This document shows positions 38,018 through 46,745 of a DNA stretch of 64,000 nucleotides, in pieces. Source of the stretch: Metapseudomonas otitidis (lineage in GTDB: Bacteria; Pseudomonadota; Gammaproteobacteria; Pseudomonadales; Pseudomonadaceae); the NCBI RefSeq assembly GCF_900111835.1, contig NZ_FOJP01000001.1:62001-126000 (forward strand). The letters are read 5' to 3'. Every line of letters starts with the position of its first letter. The first letter of the stretch is position 1. The translations under genes and the position numbers were made by a program. The notes under the pieces are model-generated. The model had not been told where the DNA came from and ran no database searches. It was given only the letters and a program-made list of their open reading frames with translations.

Positions 38018-38956
38018 ATGCCCCGCGAAATCCGCATTGCCACCCGCAAGAGTGCCCTGGCCCTGTGGCAGGCCGAATACGTCAAGTCCGCCCTGGAACA
38101 GGCCCATCCCGGCCTGCGCGTCAGCCTGGTGCCCATGGTCAGCCGGGGCGACAAGCTGCTCGACGCGCCGCTGGCGAAGATCGGTGGCAAGGGCCTGTTC
38201 GTGAAGGAGCTGGAAACCGCCCTGCTGGAGAACGAGGCTGACATCGCCGTGCACTCCATGAAGGACGTGCCGATGGACTTCCCCGAAGGCCTGGGCCTGT
38301 TCTGCATCTGCGAGCGCGAAGACCCCCGCGACGCCTTCGTCTCCAACCGTTTCGACAGCCTCGATGCCCTGCCCGCCGGCAGCATCGTCGGCACTTCCAG
38401 CCTGCGCCGCCAGGCCCAGCTGCTGGCCCGTCGCCCGGACCTGCGCATCCACTTCCTGCGCGGCAACGTCAACACCCGCCTGGCCAAGCTGGATGCCGGC
38501 GAGTACGACGCCATCATCCTCGCTGCCGCCGGCCTGATCCGCCTGGGCTTCGAGGACCGCATCCGCTCCTCCATCAGCGTCGACGACAGCCTGCCCGCTG
38601 GCGGCCAGGGTGCCGTGGGCATCGAGTGCCGCACCGCCGATGCCGAAGTGCACGCCCTGCTCGCCCCGCTGCACCACCGCGACACCGCCGTAAGGGTGAG
38701 CGCCGAGCGCGCCCTCAACAAGCGCCTCAACGGCGGTTGCCAGGTGCCCATCGCCTGCTACGCCGTGCTCGAGGGCGACCAGCTCTGGCTGCGTGGCCTG
38801 GTGGGCCAGCCCGATGGCGGCCAGCTGCTGCGTGCCGAGTCCCGCGCGCCGGCGGATGAGGCCGAGCAACTGGGCGTGCGCGTGGCCGAAGACCTGCTCG
38901 GCCAGGGCGCGGAAACCATCCTCAAGGCGGTCTATGGCGAGGCAGGCCATCCGTGA
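38018..38956 (+). CDS. hemC: Hydroxymethylbilane synthase
   Basis: A 312-residue porphobilinogen deaminase. The dipyrromethane cofactor attaches to Cys241 in [25 protein letters not shown] and LRGNVNTRL are present. It joins four porphobilinogen molecules into hydroxymethylbilane. It begins a hemC-hemD-hemX-hemY cluster in which each stop overlaps or nearly touches the next start. Confidence 0.97.
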   Translation: MPREIRIATRKSALALWQAEYVKSALEQAHPGLRVSLVPMVSRGDKLLDAPLAKIGGKGLFVKELETALLENEADIAVHSMKDVPMDFPEGLGLFCICEREDPRDAFVSNRFDSLDALPAGSIVGTSSLRRQAQLLARRPDLRIHFLRGNVNTRLAKLDAGEYDAIILAAAGLIRLGFEDRIRSSISVDDSLPAGGQGAVGIECRTADAEVHALLAPLHHRDTAVRVSAERALNKRLNGGCQVPIACYAVLEGDQLWLRGLVGQPDGGQLLRAESRAPADEAEQLGVRVAEDLLGQGAETILKAVYGEAGHP

Positions 38957-39723
38957 CAGGCTGGCGCCTGCTGATCACCCGTCCTCGCGACGACAGTGAA
39001 GCCCTGGCCGCCCTGCTGGCCGACCGGGGTGTGCACAGCGCCTGCCTCCCGCTGCTGGAGATCGAGCCGCTGGACGAAGCCCCCGGGCAAAGCCAGTCCC
39101 TCCTCGAACTCGACCGTTACAACGCCATCGTCGTGGTCAGCAAGCCGGCCGCGCGCCTCGGGCTGGCCCGCATGGACCGCCATTGGCCGCAGCCGCCTGC
39201 CGGCCCGGTGTGGTTCAGCGTCGGCGCCGCCACCGGCCAGGTGCTGGCCGAGCGTGGGCTCGACGTGCACTGGCCAACCGACGGCGACGACAGCGAAGCC
39301 CTGCTGGCCCTGCCCCGTTTCACCGAGGTGCTCGCCGGCCCGGCGCCCCGTGTATTGATCATGCGTGGCGAGGGTGGCCGAGAATTCCTGGGCGAGCGTT
39401 TGCGCGGCCAAGGCGCCTCGGTGGACTATCTGGAACTCTACCGCCGCCGTTTGCCGGCCTACCCGGAAGGCGCCCTGCCGCGCCTCATCCAGGCGGAACG
39501 CCTGAACGGCCTGGTGGTCAGCAGTGGGCAGGGCCTCCAGCACTTGCTGGAGCTGGCGGCCGACGCCTGGCCGCACCTGGCCCGTCTACCCTTGTTCGTT
39601 CCCAGCCCCCGAGTGGCCCAGTCGGCCCGGGACGCCGGGGCGCTTGATGTTGTGGATTGCCGCGGTGCCAGCGCCGCGGCTCTTTTGGCGGCACTGGAGA
39701 ACCAACCAGCCCCGGCCCCCTGA
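38953..39723 (+). CDS. hemD: Uroporphyrinogen-III synthase
   Basis: A 256-residue enzyme that closes hydroxymethylbilane with inversion of ring D. Sequence conservation in HemD is low; the support here is [20 protein letters not shown] at the start, [10 protein letters not shown] and the two-domain pattern, plus position. GTG start at 38953, overlapping the hemC stop (GTGA). Confidence 0.92.
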   Translation: MTGWRLLITRPRDDSEALAALLADRGVHSACLPLLEIEPLDEAPGQSQSLLELDRYNAIVVVSKPAARLGLARMDRHWPQPPAGPVWFSVGAATGQVLAERGLDVHWPTDGDDSEALLALPRFTEVLAGPAPRVLIMRGEGGREFLGERLRGQGASVDYLELYRRRLPAYPEGALPRLIQAERLNGLVVSSGQGLQHLLELAADAWPHLARLPLFVPSPRVAQSARDAGALDVVDCRGASAAALLAALENQPAPAP

Positions 39724-39739
39724 TGCAAAGGATGGATAC

Positions 39740-40912
39740 GTGAGCGAAGCAGACCTGGTGAAACCCGAGCAGCAATCCCCGGCTTCCGAGGCCGTCGTGC
39801 CCCCCACCGGCAAGCCCGCCGCGCGAGGCAACGGCCTTGCCCTTCTCGCCCTGCTCATCGGCGCCGCCGGTGCCGGTGTCGGCGGCTGGAGCCTCTGGCA
39901 ACTGCACGCCATCGAGGCCCGTGACCAGCAGCAGCAAAGCCTGGTGCAGGACGCCCAGGGACGCGCCCAGAGCCTGGAACAGAGCGACAAGCGCCTGGCC
40001 GAGCGCATCGACCGCCTGCCGACCCCCGAGGAGCTGGACGAGCGTCGCCGCCTGCTGGCCAACCTGCAGAACGACCAGCAGCGCCTGAGCCAGCGGGTGG
40101 AAAGCGTCCTCGGCGCCAGCCGCAAGGACTGGCGCCTGGCCGAGGCCGAGCACCTGCTGCGCCTGGCCAGCCTGCGCCTCTCCGCCCTGCAGGACATCAC
40201 CAGTGCCAAGGCCCTGGTGGAAGCCGCCGACGACATCCTCCGCGAGCAGGACGACCCGGCCGCCTTCGGCGCCCGCGAGCAGCTTTCCCGCAGCCTCGAA
40301 GCCCTGCGCACCACCCCGCAGCCGGACCGCACCGGCCTGTTCCTCCAGCTCGGCGCCCTGCGCGAGCAGGCGGCCAGCCTGCAGCCCCTGGCCCCGGCCT
40401 TCGAGGACAAGGGCGGCGTGCTCCGTAACATGGCCGCCGAAGGCGACGGCGGCAGCTGGTGGGGTGAGTGGCTGGAGAAGCTCTCCCACTACTTCCGCAT
40501 CCAGTTCGATGCCGACCAGAACATCAAGCCGCTGCTCAGCGGCCAGGGCCTGTCCCAGGTCCGCCTGGCCCTCTCCCTGGCCCTGGAGCAGGCTCAGTGG
40601 GCGGCGCTGCACGGCCAGACCCAGGTCTACCAGCAGTCGCTGAAGCAGGCTCGGGACGTGCTGGACACCCAGTTCAACGACGAGAACCCCGAGAGCCGAG
40701 CCCTCATGGCCCGCCTTGGCGAGCTCGCCGAGCAGCCGGTCGAAGTCAGCACGCCGGACCTGGCCCCGGCCCTGGAGGCCGTCCAGGCCTACCTCGCCCG
40801 TGGCCAGCGCATCGCCGAGCCCAAGGGCCAGGCCAAGGCCCCGGCGCAGGCTGAGCCGGCCGCCGGCCAGGACCTCGAAGACACGCCGGCAGCGGAGGGC
40901 CAGGGCCAATGA
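39740..40912 (+). CDS. hemX: HemX, uroporphyrinogen-III C-methyltransferase-like membrane protein
   Basis: A 390-residue HemX protein with one membrane anchor (about 31-50, LALLALLIGAAGAGVGGWS), a coiled coil rich in Gln/Arg (about 55-125) and a helical periplasmic region. The family is annotated by old homology to a methyltransferase but no catalytic motif is evident; its role may be scaffolding with HemY. Start GTG 39740, AAAGGA upstream. Ends with overlap into hemY. Confidence 0.87.
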   Translation: MSEADLVKPEQQSPASEAVVPPTGKPAARGNGLALLALLIGAAGAGVGGWSLWQLHAIEARDQQQQSLVQDAQGRAQSLEQSDKRLAERIDRLPTPEELDERRRLLANLQNDQQRLSQRVESVLGASRKDWRLAEAEHLLRLASLRLSALQDITSAKALVEAADDILREQDDPAAFGAREQLSRSLEALRTTPQPDRTGLFLQLGALREQAASLQPLAPAFEDKGGVLRNMAAEGDGGSWWGEWLEKLSHYFRIQFDADQNIKPLLSGQGLSQVRLALSLALEQAQWAALHGQTQVYQQSLKQARDVLDTQFNDENPESRALMARLGELAEQPVEVSTPDLAPALEAVQAYLARGQRIAEPKGQAKAPAQAEPAAGQDLEDTPAAEGQGQ

Positions 40913-42141
40913 GACGCATCGTCCTGATCCTTCTGCTGGTGGCCGCTGCGGTCGCCCTGGTGGGCGTCGCTGTGGTCCAGCACCCCGGCTACGTGTTGTT
41001 CGCCTACAAGGGCTTCCGCTATGAATCCAGCCTCTGGGCCTTCCTCGCCCTGGTGGCCGTGCTCGCGCTGCTGGTGTGGGGCGTGCGCCTGGTGCTGAGC
41101 CTGATCTTCGTCTCCGGCGGGGTGATCAACCCCTGGTCGCGACGCAATGCCCGGCGCCGCGTGCGCCTGGCCTCGGAGCAGGGGCTGCTCGACCTGGCTG
41201 AAGGCCGCTGGGCCCGTGCGCTGCGCCACCTGCGCCGCGCCGCCGAGGCGGACCCGCAACCGCTGATGTTCTACCTGGGCGCGGCCCGCGCGGCCAACCG
41301 CATCGGCCAGTACGAAGAGAGCGACCAACTGCTGGAGCGGGCCCTGGAGCGCCAGCCCCAGGCCGAACTGGCCATCGCCCTGGCCCATGCCGAGCTGCAG
41401 CAGGAGCGTGGCGACCTGAATGGCGCGCTCGACACCCTCAAGGCCATGCACGAGCACCACCCCAAGCACCACCAGGTGCTGCGTCAGCTGGTCCAGCTGC
41501 AGCGCCAGCGCGGCGACCTGGCGGCCCTGGTGGGGCTCGTTCCGGAGCTGCGCAAGAACAAGGCCCTGCCGGAGTCTGAGATCGCCCAGCTGGAACTGAA
41601 TGCCTGGAGCGAGCGCCTGATGCATGCCGGGCAGGCCGGCTTGAACGAGGGCGAGAACGCCCTCAATCCCCTGATCCAGGCCTGGCAGCACCTGTCTGCC
41701 GCCCAGCGTGCCGAACCGCGCCTGGTGCTGGCCTTTGCCGAGCAGCTGCGCCACCTGGGCGCCGAGCCCGAAGCCGAGGAAGCCGTGCGCATCGCCCTCA
41801 AGCGCGGCTACGACCGCGAGCTGGTGCGCTTCTACGGCCGCCTGCGCGGGGCTGACCCGGCGCGCCAGCTGCAGACCGCCGAGGGCTTCCTCAAGGAGCA
41901 GCCGGGCGATCCGGTGCTGTTCCTCACCCTGGGCCGCCTGAGCCTGCAGAACAGCCTGTGGGGCAAGGCCCGCGACTACTTTGAGACGGGCCTGAGCTTC
42001 GGCCGCGAGCCGGAACTGTGTGGCGAGCTGGCACGCCTGCTGGCGCACATGGGCGAGCTGGAGCGCAGCAACCAGCTGTTCCAGGAGGGCCTGGCGGAGC
42101 GCCTGCCCCGCCTGCCGCAACCCGCCGATCAGCGCGCCTGA
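40909..42141 (+). CDS. hemY: HemY, membrane TPR protein of the haem cluster
   Basis: A 410-residue protein with two N-terminal membrane helices (about 5-25 and 42-62) and a long soluble part of helical repeats (TPR-like: YLGAARAANRIGQYEESDQL and similar). This is the gammaproteobacterial HemY, not the Bacillus protoporphyrinogen oxidase of the same name. Start ATG overlaps the hemX stop by four bases. The 3' end overlaps a convergent gene by 13 bases. Confidence 0.9.
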   Translation: MRRIVLILLLVAAAVALVGVAVVQHPGYVLFAYKGFRYESSLWAFLALVAVLALLVWGVRLVLSLIFVSGGVINPWSRRNARRRVRLASEQGLLDLAEGRWARALRHLRRAAEADPQPLMFYLGAARAANRIGQYEESDQLLERALERQPQAELAIALAHAELQQERGDLNGALDTLKAMHEHHPKHHQVLRQLVQLQRQRGDLAALVGLVPELRKNKALPESEIAQLELNAWSERLMHAGQAGLNEGENALNPLIQAWQHLSAAQRAEPRLVLAFAEQLRHLGAEPEAEEAVRIALKRGYDRELVRFYGRLRGADPARQLQTAEGFLKEQPGDPVLFLTLGRLSLQNSLWGKARDYFETGLSFGREPELCGELARLLAHMGELERSNQLFQEGLAERLPRLPQPADQRA

Positions 42142-43214
42142 TCGGCCTCGTAGCGAATGCGGTAGATCGCCCCGGCCTGGTCGTCGCTCACCAGCAGCGA
42201 CCCGTCCGGGGCCACCAGCACATCGGCAGGCCGGCCCCAGGCCTGCTGCCCCTGCAGCCAGCCTTCGGCGAACACGCTCTGGCGTTTCAGGCTGCCGTCC
42301 CCATTCAGTTCCACGCGCTTGATGCGGTAGCCGATCTTCTGGCTGCGGTTCCATGAGCCGTGCTCGGCGATGAACAGGTTGTCTCGGTATGCCGCCGGGA
42401 ACTGCGTGCCCGTGTAGAAGCGCAGGCCCAGCGGGGCCACATGGGGTCCGAGCCTGGCCACTGGCGGCACGAATTCGCTGCAGGCCCGCCCGCCGAATTG
42501 CGGGTCGGCCACCGTGCCGGCGTGGCAGTAGGGGAAACCGAAATGCGGGTTGGTGGTGCTGATCCGGTTGAGTTCGCAGTCCGGCACGTCGTCCCCCATC
42601 AGGTCGCGGCCGTTGTCGCTGAACCACAGTTCCCCGGTCTTCGGGTGCCAGTCGAAGCCGACGGTGTTGCGGATGCCCCGGGCCACCCGTTCCAGCCCGC
42701 TGCCGTCGGGGTTCATGCGGTGCAGGGCGGCGTACAGGTCCGGGTCGCGCTCGCAGACGTTGCAGGGCGCGCCCACCGGCACGTACAGCTTGCCGTCGGG
42801 GCCGAAGGCGATGAACTTCCAACCATGGTGGGTCTCCGTGGGGAAGTCCGGGCCGACCTGCTCGGGGCTGGGTGGCGCGTCCAGCCGCGACTCGATGTCG
42901 CGCAGGCGGAGGATGCGGCTGACCGCCGACACATAGAGGTCGCCCTGGTGGAAGGCGACGCCCACGGGCATCTGTAGGCCCTTGGCGATGATGCGTGCGC
43001 GACCGTTGCCCGGGTCCACCGCATAGACGTTGCCGGCGGCGTTGCTGCCAACGAACAGGGTGCCGTCCGCGCCCCAGGCCATTTCCCGGGCGTTGGGCAC
43101 CTGGTCGCTGAGCACCTCGATGCGAAAACCCGGCGGCAGCCGGATCTGTTCCAGGGGCAGCCGGGCCTCGGCCAGCAGCGGGGCGAGCAGCAGGAGCGGG
43201 ATCAACCGACGCAT
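42129..43214 (-). CDS. Exported PQQ-type sugar dehydrogenase / sorbosone dehydrogenase-like beta-propeller
   Basis: A 361-residue secreted protein: signal peptide to about residue 17 (LLAEA|R), then a six-bladed beta-propeller of the GSDH type with PPGFRIEVLSD, AWGADGTLFVGSN, DPDGSGLERVARGIRN and WFSDNGRDLMGDD. Members oxidise aldoses or sorbosone using PQQ, but many homologues have no proven substrate. The 13-base overlap with hemY is convergent; nothing indicates co-regulation. Confidence 0.83.
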   Translation of the reverse strand: MRRLIPLLLLAPLLAEARLPLEQIRLPPGFRIEVLSDQVPNAREMAWGADGTLFVGSNAAGNVYAVDPGNGRARIIAKGLQMPVGVAFHQGDLYVSAVSRILRLRDIESRLDAPPSPEQVGPDFPTETHHGWKFIAFGPDGKLYVPVGAPCNVCERDPDLYAALHRMNPDGSGLERVARGIRNTVGFDWHPKTGELWFSDNGRDLMGDDVPDCELNRISTTNPHFGFPYCHAGTVADPQFGGRACSEFVPPVARLGPHVAPLGLRFYTGTQFPAAYRDNLFIAEHGSWNRSQKIGYRIKRVELNGDGSLKRQSVFAEGWLQGQQAWGRPADVLVAPDGSLLVSDDQAGAIYRIRYEADQAR

Positions 43215-43318
43215 GGCGTTCTTCTCCGGATGGGTACCCGCTGCAGACTAGCCCGTCGTCTTGAAAGGCCAAGGCCCTTCCTCTACCGTAACGGCCTTTC
43301 ATTTCCCTGGGAGCCGCC

Positions 43319-43810
43319 ATGAGCCTGGCCAGCCCGCGTCCGCTTTTCTTCGCCGCCTTCCTCGCCTGCGTCGCCGTGATGGCCGGTGCCCTCTACCTGG
43401 AGCACGTGGAGGGGCTGGAGCCCTGCCCGCTGTGCATCGTCCAGCGCATCTTCATCATCCTGTTCGGCATCGCCTGCCTGGCGGCGGCGCTGCACAACCC
43501 GCAGGTCAAGGGCCGTCGCGTCTACTCGGTGCTGGCGCTGCTGTTCGCCGCCGGTGGTGCCGCCACCGCCGGGCGCCAGGTCTGGCTGCAGGGTGTTCCG
43601 GCCGACCAGCTGCCGGCCTGCCTGCCGAGCCTGGAGTTCATGATGGAGGCGCTGCCGTTCCAGGAGATCGTCAAGCTGATGCTCCATGGCACCGCCGATT
43701 GCGCCGAGGTCACCTGGACGCTGTTCGGCATGAGCATCCCCGAGTGGAGCCTGCTGGCCTTCGCCGGTTGCATCCTCTTCTCGCTGTACCAGCTGCTGCG
43801 CCGCGCCTGA
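43319..43810 (+). CDS. dsbB: Disulfide bond formation protein DsbB
   Basis: A 163-residue inner-membrane protein with four helices that reoxidises DsbA and passes electrons to quinone. The first cysteine pair is Cys36/Cys39 (CPLC) and the second Cys101/Cys128. Also called dsbH or dsbB1 in Pseudomonas. It is unlinked to dsbA here, lying between the propeller gene and algQ. Confidence 0.93.
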   Translation: MSLASPRPLFFAAFLACVAVMAGALYLEHVEGLEPCPLCIVQRIFIILFGIACLAAALHNPQVKGRRVYSVLALLFAAGGAATAGRQVWLQGVPADQLPACLPSLEFMMEALPFQEIVKLMLHGTADCAEVTWTLFGMSIPEWSLLAFAGCILFSLYQLLRRA

Positions 43811-44051
43811 CTCCCCTTCCCGCCATGCCTGGCCCCAGCAGGCCAGATATGGCGCGGCCCGACGATCAAACGCCTGTATGAAATTTTCCCGCCGGGTGCC
43901 TTGAAGGCATTTCGGCAGCGGCATACTCTGGCCCGCACGTGACGTCGGAAAGCTGCCGCTTCCATGTCCCGTCTCCCTTCACATGCCCCGATCGACAAAA
44001 AACCGTCTCGGCGCAGACGACAGCATCAATGGTTAGGGACGCGAGGTCATC

Positions 44052-44516
44052 ATGCTCGAGAGCTGCAAGAACGCCCAGGAACGCTGGGGTGGCGTACACC
44101 AGTTGATCGACCGCTGGTTGCAGGAACGCCAGGAACTCATCGGCGTCTTCACCCGCCTGGACCACAGCCCCGAGGTGCCATCGCCCGAGGCACTGCAAGG
44201 CTTCTGCGAAGTGCTGGTGGACTACGTCTCGGCCGGCCACTTCGAGGTCTACGAGCAACTGATGAATGAGGCGCGGGCCTTTGGAGATCAGCGCGGCCTG
44301 GAACTGGCCAAGCAGATCTACCCGCGCATCGAGGCCATCACCGAGGCCGCGCTCGGCTTCAACGACTGCTGCGACGGCAGCGAGAACCGCGAGATCTGCT
44401 TCAAGACCGAGCTGAAACGCCTGGGGCAACTGCTGCACGAGCGCTTCGACCTGGAGGACTGCCTCATCGAGGTGCTGCACACCGCCCACCAGGGCCAGGC
44501 GATCCAGCTCGCCTGA
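44052..44516 (+). CDS. algQ: AlgQ, Rsd-family anti-sigma-70 regulator
   Basis: A 154-residue Rsd/AlgQ protein. The N-terminus [26 protein letters not shown] and the [14 protein letters not shown] helix are diagnostic. Rsd family members bind sigma-70 and shift polymerase toward alternative factors; AlgQ is needed for full alginate and pyoverdine expression in P. aeruginosa. The upstream 241-bp gap shows no gene; TTGAAG (43901) and CATACT (43922) at 15 bp are a poor promoter match. It ends one base before the convergent FKBP gene. Confidence 0.95.
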   Translation: MLESCKNAQERWGGVHQLIDRWLQERQELIGVFTRLDHSPEVPSPEALQGFCEVLVDYVSAGHFEVYEQLMNEARAFGDQRGLELAKQIYPRIEAITEAALGFNDCCDGSENREICFKTELKRLGQLLHERFDLEDCLIEVLHTAHQGQAIQLA

Positions 44517-45158
44517 TCACTTCGTTTCGAGCAGCTCCAGCTCGAACACCAGGGGCGCATGGGGTGGGATCACATCCCCGGCGCCCTCCGCTCCATAGGC
44601 CTTCTCCGAAGGAATCACCAGCCGCCAGCGTGCGCCCACCGGCATCTGCTGCAGGGCTTCCTGCCACCCCGCGATGACGCTGTCCAGGCGGAACCACTGC
44701 GGCGTGCTGCTCTCGTCGAACACGCTGCCATCGGCCAGCTGGCCGCGATAGGCCACCCGCACCTGGCCGTTGGCCGAAGGCTTCGGGCCGCTGCCGTGGC
44801 GCAGCTCGGTCACCAGGATGCCGCCGGGCAACTCCTTCACGCCGTACTTGCCCCGCTCCAGGGCCAGGAAATACTTCTCTGCCGTCTGCGCCCGCTTCGT
44901 ACTCGAGCCCGCCTGCTCCAGGCTCGCTTCGTGGTGTTCCAGGAGCTTCTCCATGCGTGCCGGGTCCAGCTCGGGCTTCTCGCCCTTGTAGGTCCGCGAA
45001 AGCCCGCGCAGCAGCTCGTCCAGCGGCAGCCCCGGCGCCTCGGCGCGCAGACGCTCGCCGATCTTCGCGCCCATGCTGTAGGCAAGGTCCTTCTGGTCGT
45101 CCGCCGCATGCGCGGCACCCAGCAGCAGGCACAGGGGCAACAGGGCGAGACGGCGCAT
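44517..45158 (-). CDS. FKBP-type peptidyl-prolyl isomerase, exported (FkpA/FklB-like)
   Basis: A 213-residue isomerase with a signal peptide (AAHA|ADDQ), an N-terminal dimerisation helix region (LAYSMGAKIGERLRAEAPGL) and a C-terminal FKBP domain with VRVAYRGQLADGSVFDES, FRLDSVIAGWQEALQQMPVGARW and VFELELL. It assists periplasmic protein folding. Start ATG 45158 with GGAG about eight bases upstream; a GTG three codons earlier is less likely. Abuts algQ tail to tail and is divergent from algP. Confidence 0.92.
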   Translation of the reverse strand: MRRLALLPLCLLLGAAHAADDQKDLAYSMGAKIGERLRAEAPGLPLDELLRGLSRTYKGEKPELDPARMEKLLEHHEASLEQAGSSTKRAQTAEKYFLALERGKYGVKELPGGILVTELRHGSGPKPSANGQVRVAYRGQLADGSVFDESSTPQWFRLDSVIAGWQEALQQMPVGARWRLVIPSEKAYGAEGAGDVIPPHAPLVFELELLETK

Positions 45159-45286
45159 GGAAAACACTCCGGAAGGCAGGGGCTGCGATTATGCCAGCGC
45201 CGTGAACCGGTGCGCGGCAGGGAGCTAGCGACGCGTTGAATCGGGGTCTAGTATGGGCCGCACCATCGACCGCCCGGAGGCGCGCC

Positions 45287-46240
45287 ATGTCGGCCAAGAA
45301 GAAGCCCGTTAGCACCCCGCTGCACCTGCTCCAGCAACTGTCCCACAGCCTGATCGAACACCTCGAGAACGCCTGCAGCCAGGCGTTGGTCGATGCCGAG
45401 AAACTGCTGACCAAACTGGAGAAGCAGCGCGGCAAGGCCCAGGAGAAACTCCACGGCGCCCGCACCAAGCTGCAGGACGCCGCCAAGGCCGGCAAGGCCA
45501 AGGCCCAGGCCAAGGCGAAGGACGCCATCGCCGAACTGGAGGAGCTGCTCGAAGCCCTCAAGGCCCGCCAGGCCGAGACCCGTGCCTACATCATCGAGCT
45601 CAAGCGTGATGCCCAGGAAAGCCTCAAGCTGGCCCAGGGTGTCGGCAAGGTGAAGGAAGCCGCCAACAAGGCCCTCGCCGCCCGTGAAGCCAAGGCCAAG
45701 CCGGCCACCAAGGCCGCTGCCAAACCTGCCGCCGCCAAACCGGCTGCCAAGCCCGCCGTGAGCAAGGCCGCGCCCGCCAAGGCCGCGAAGCCGGCTGCGG
45801 CCAAACCCGCCGCCAGCAAGGCCGCCGCGAAACCCGCTGCCAAGCCTGCCGCGAAGGCGCCGGCCAAGGCCGCGAGCAAACCGGCCGCCAAACCGGCCAG
45901 CAAGCCTGCCGCTGCCAAACCGGCTGCCAGCAAGGCCGCCCCGGCCAAGCCGGCTGCAGCAGCTGCCAAGCCTGCCGCCAAACCAGCGGCAGCCAAAGCA
46001 CCGGCCGCCAAGGCCCCGGCCAAGGCAACCGCCGCGAAACCGGCTGCTGCCAAGCCCGCTGCGGCCAAGCCTGCTGCTGCGAAACCCGCCGCCAAGCCGG
46101 CCGCCAAACCCGCTGCCAAGCCCAAGGCTGTAGCCAAGGCTCCTGCCGCCAAGCCGGCCACGCCGGCTGCACCCGCCGCGGCTCCGGCTGCTCCTGCTGC
46201 GGCCCCCGAGTCCGCCGCTCCGGCGACGCCGTCCGCCTAA
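45287..46240 (+). CDS. algP: AlgP, histone H1-like alginate regulator
   Basis: A 317-residue basic protein. Residues 1-130 form a helical coiled-coil domain (LHLLQQLSHSLIEHLENACS), and the remainder is an alanine/proline/lysine tail built from about 18 KPAA units (counted by eye) with related AKAP and SKAA steps, resembling eukaryotic histone H1 tails. AlgP (AlgR3) acts with AlgQ and AlgR on alginate genes, probably through DNA architecture. The ATG at 45287 follows CGGAGG. The last four bases overlap the convergent TIGR02444 gene. Confidence 0.93.
   Translation: MSAKKKPVSTPLHLLQQLSHSLIEHLENACSQALVDAEKLLTKLEKQRGKAQEKLHGARTKLQDAAKAGKAKAQAKAKDAIAELEELLEALKARQAETRAYIIELKRDAQESLKLAQGVGKVKEAANKALAAREAKAKPATKAAAKPAAAKPAAKPAVSKAAPAKAAKPAAAKPAASKAAAKPAAKPAAKAPAKAASKPAAKPASKPAAAKPAASKAAPAKPAAAAAKPAAKPAAAKAPAAKAPAKATAAKPAAAKPAAAKPAAAKPAAKPAAKPAAKPKAVAKAPAAKPATPAAPAAAPAAPAAAPESAAPATPSA
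45690..46200 (+). repeat. algP KPAA repeat tract
   Basis: Codons for Lys-Pro-Ala-Ala and close variants recur here, mostly as AAACCGGCTGCC-like 12-mers. Such direct repeats allow slippage and copy-number change; the tract is known to vary between P. aeruginosa strains. Confidence 0.9.
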
Positions 46241-46695
46241 GGCGTCCGGCCTGCGGCGCGCAGTCGATCCAGCGCGTCGCAGGCCTTCCCGGCATCCCCC
46301 GCCAAGGCCTCCAGCCAACCGTCCTGCTCGTCCTGGCCTACCGGCCAATGCGCGGCAGCCTGCTCCAGGCGCGCCAGCAATGCCCGCTCCGCGTCCAGCT
46401 CCAGGTCCTTCAACCGCTGCCGCAGGGCCGCCCGTTCCCCATCCTGTTGCGCACCGTCTCGCCAGTCCTGGCGCAGGCGCCGCAGGGGCGTCACCACGTC
46501 TCGCTGCCAGGGTTCCGCCAGATTGCGCAGGGCGTCGCAGCGCTCGGGCGTGCAGGTGACGCCGCGCGCCTCCAGCCAACGGGCGGCCAGCAACAGGCAG
46601 ACGTCCGCGCCCTCTTCCTGAAGCGCCAGGCAGGCCGCCTCGACGCCGGGCCGGGCGTAGAGTTGCAGGGCGAAATTCCATAGATCGGGGGGCAT
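46237..46695 (-). CDS. TIGR02444 family protein
   Basis: A 152-residue helical protein of the TIGR02444 family, which is found across Pseudomonas and related genera. It starts PPDLWNFALQLYARPGVEAACL and carries WQRDVVTPLRRLRQDWR. No catalytic motif or function is known. It overlaps algP by four bases and is divergent from the ABC-F gene with 50 bp between. Confidence 0.85.
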   Translation of the reverse strand: MPPDLWNFALQLYARPGVEAACLALQEEGADVCLLLAARWLEARGVTCTPERCDALRNLAEPWQRDVVTPLRRLRQDWRDGAQQDGERAALRQRLKDLELDAERALLARLEQAAAHWPVGQDEQDGWLEALAGDAGKACDALDRLRAAGRTP

Positions 46696-46745
46696 GGCGT
46701 GTACCGGGCGGTGGCGGAATGAAGCTGATAAACTCCGCCGCCATT

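Noticed and set aside
45690-46200. Possible CRISPR array
   Set aside because: The units are about 12-base coding repeats without spacers inside algP, and no cas genes are nearby.
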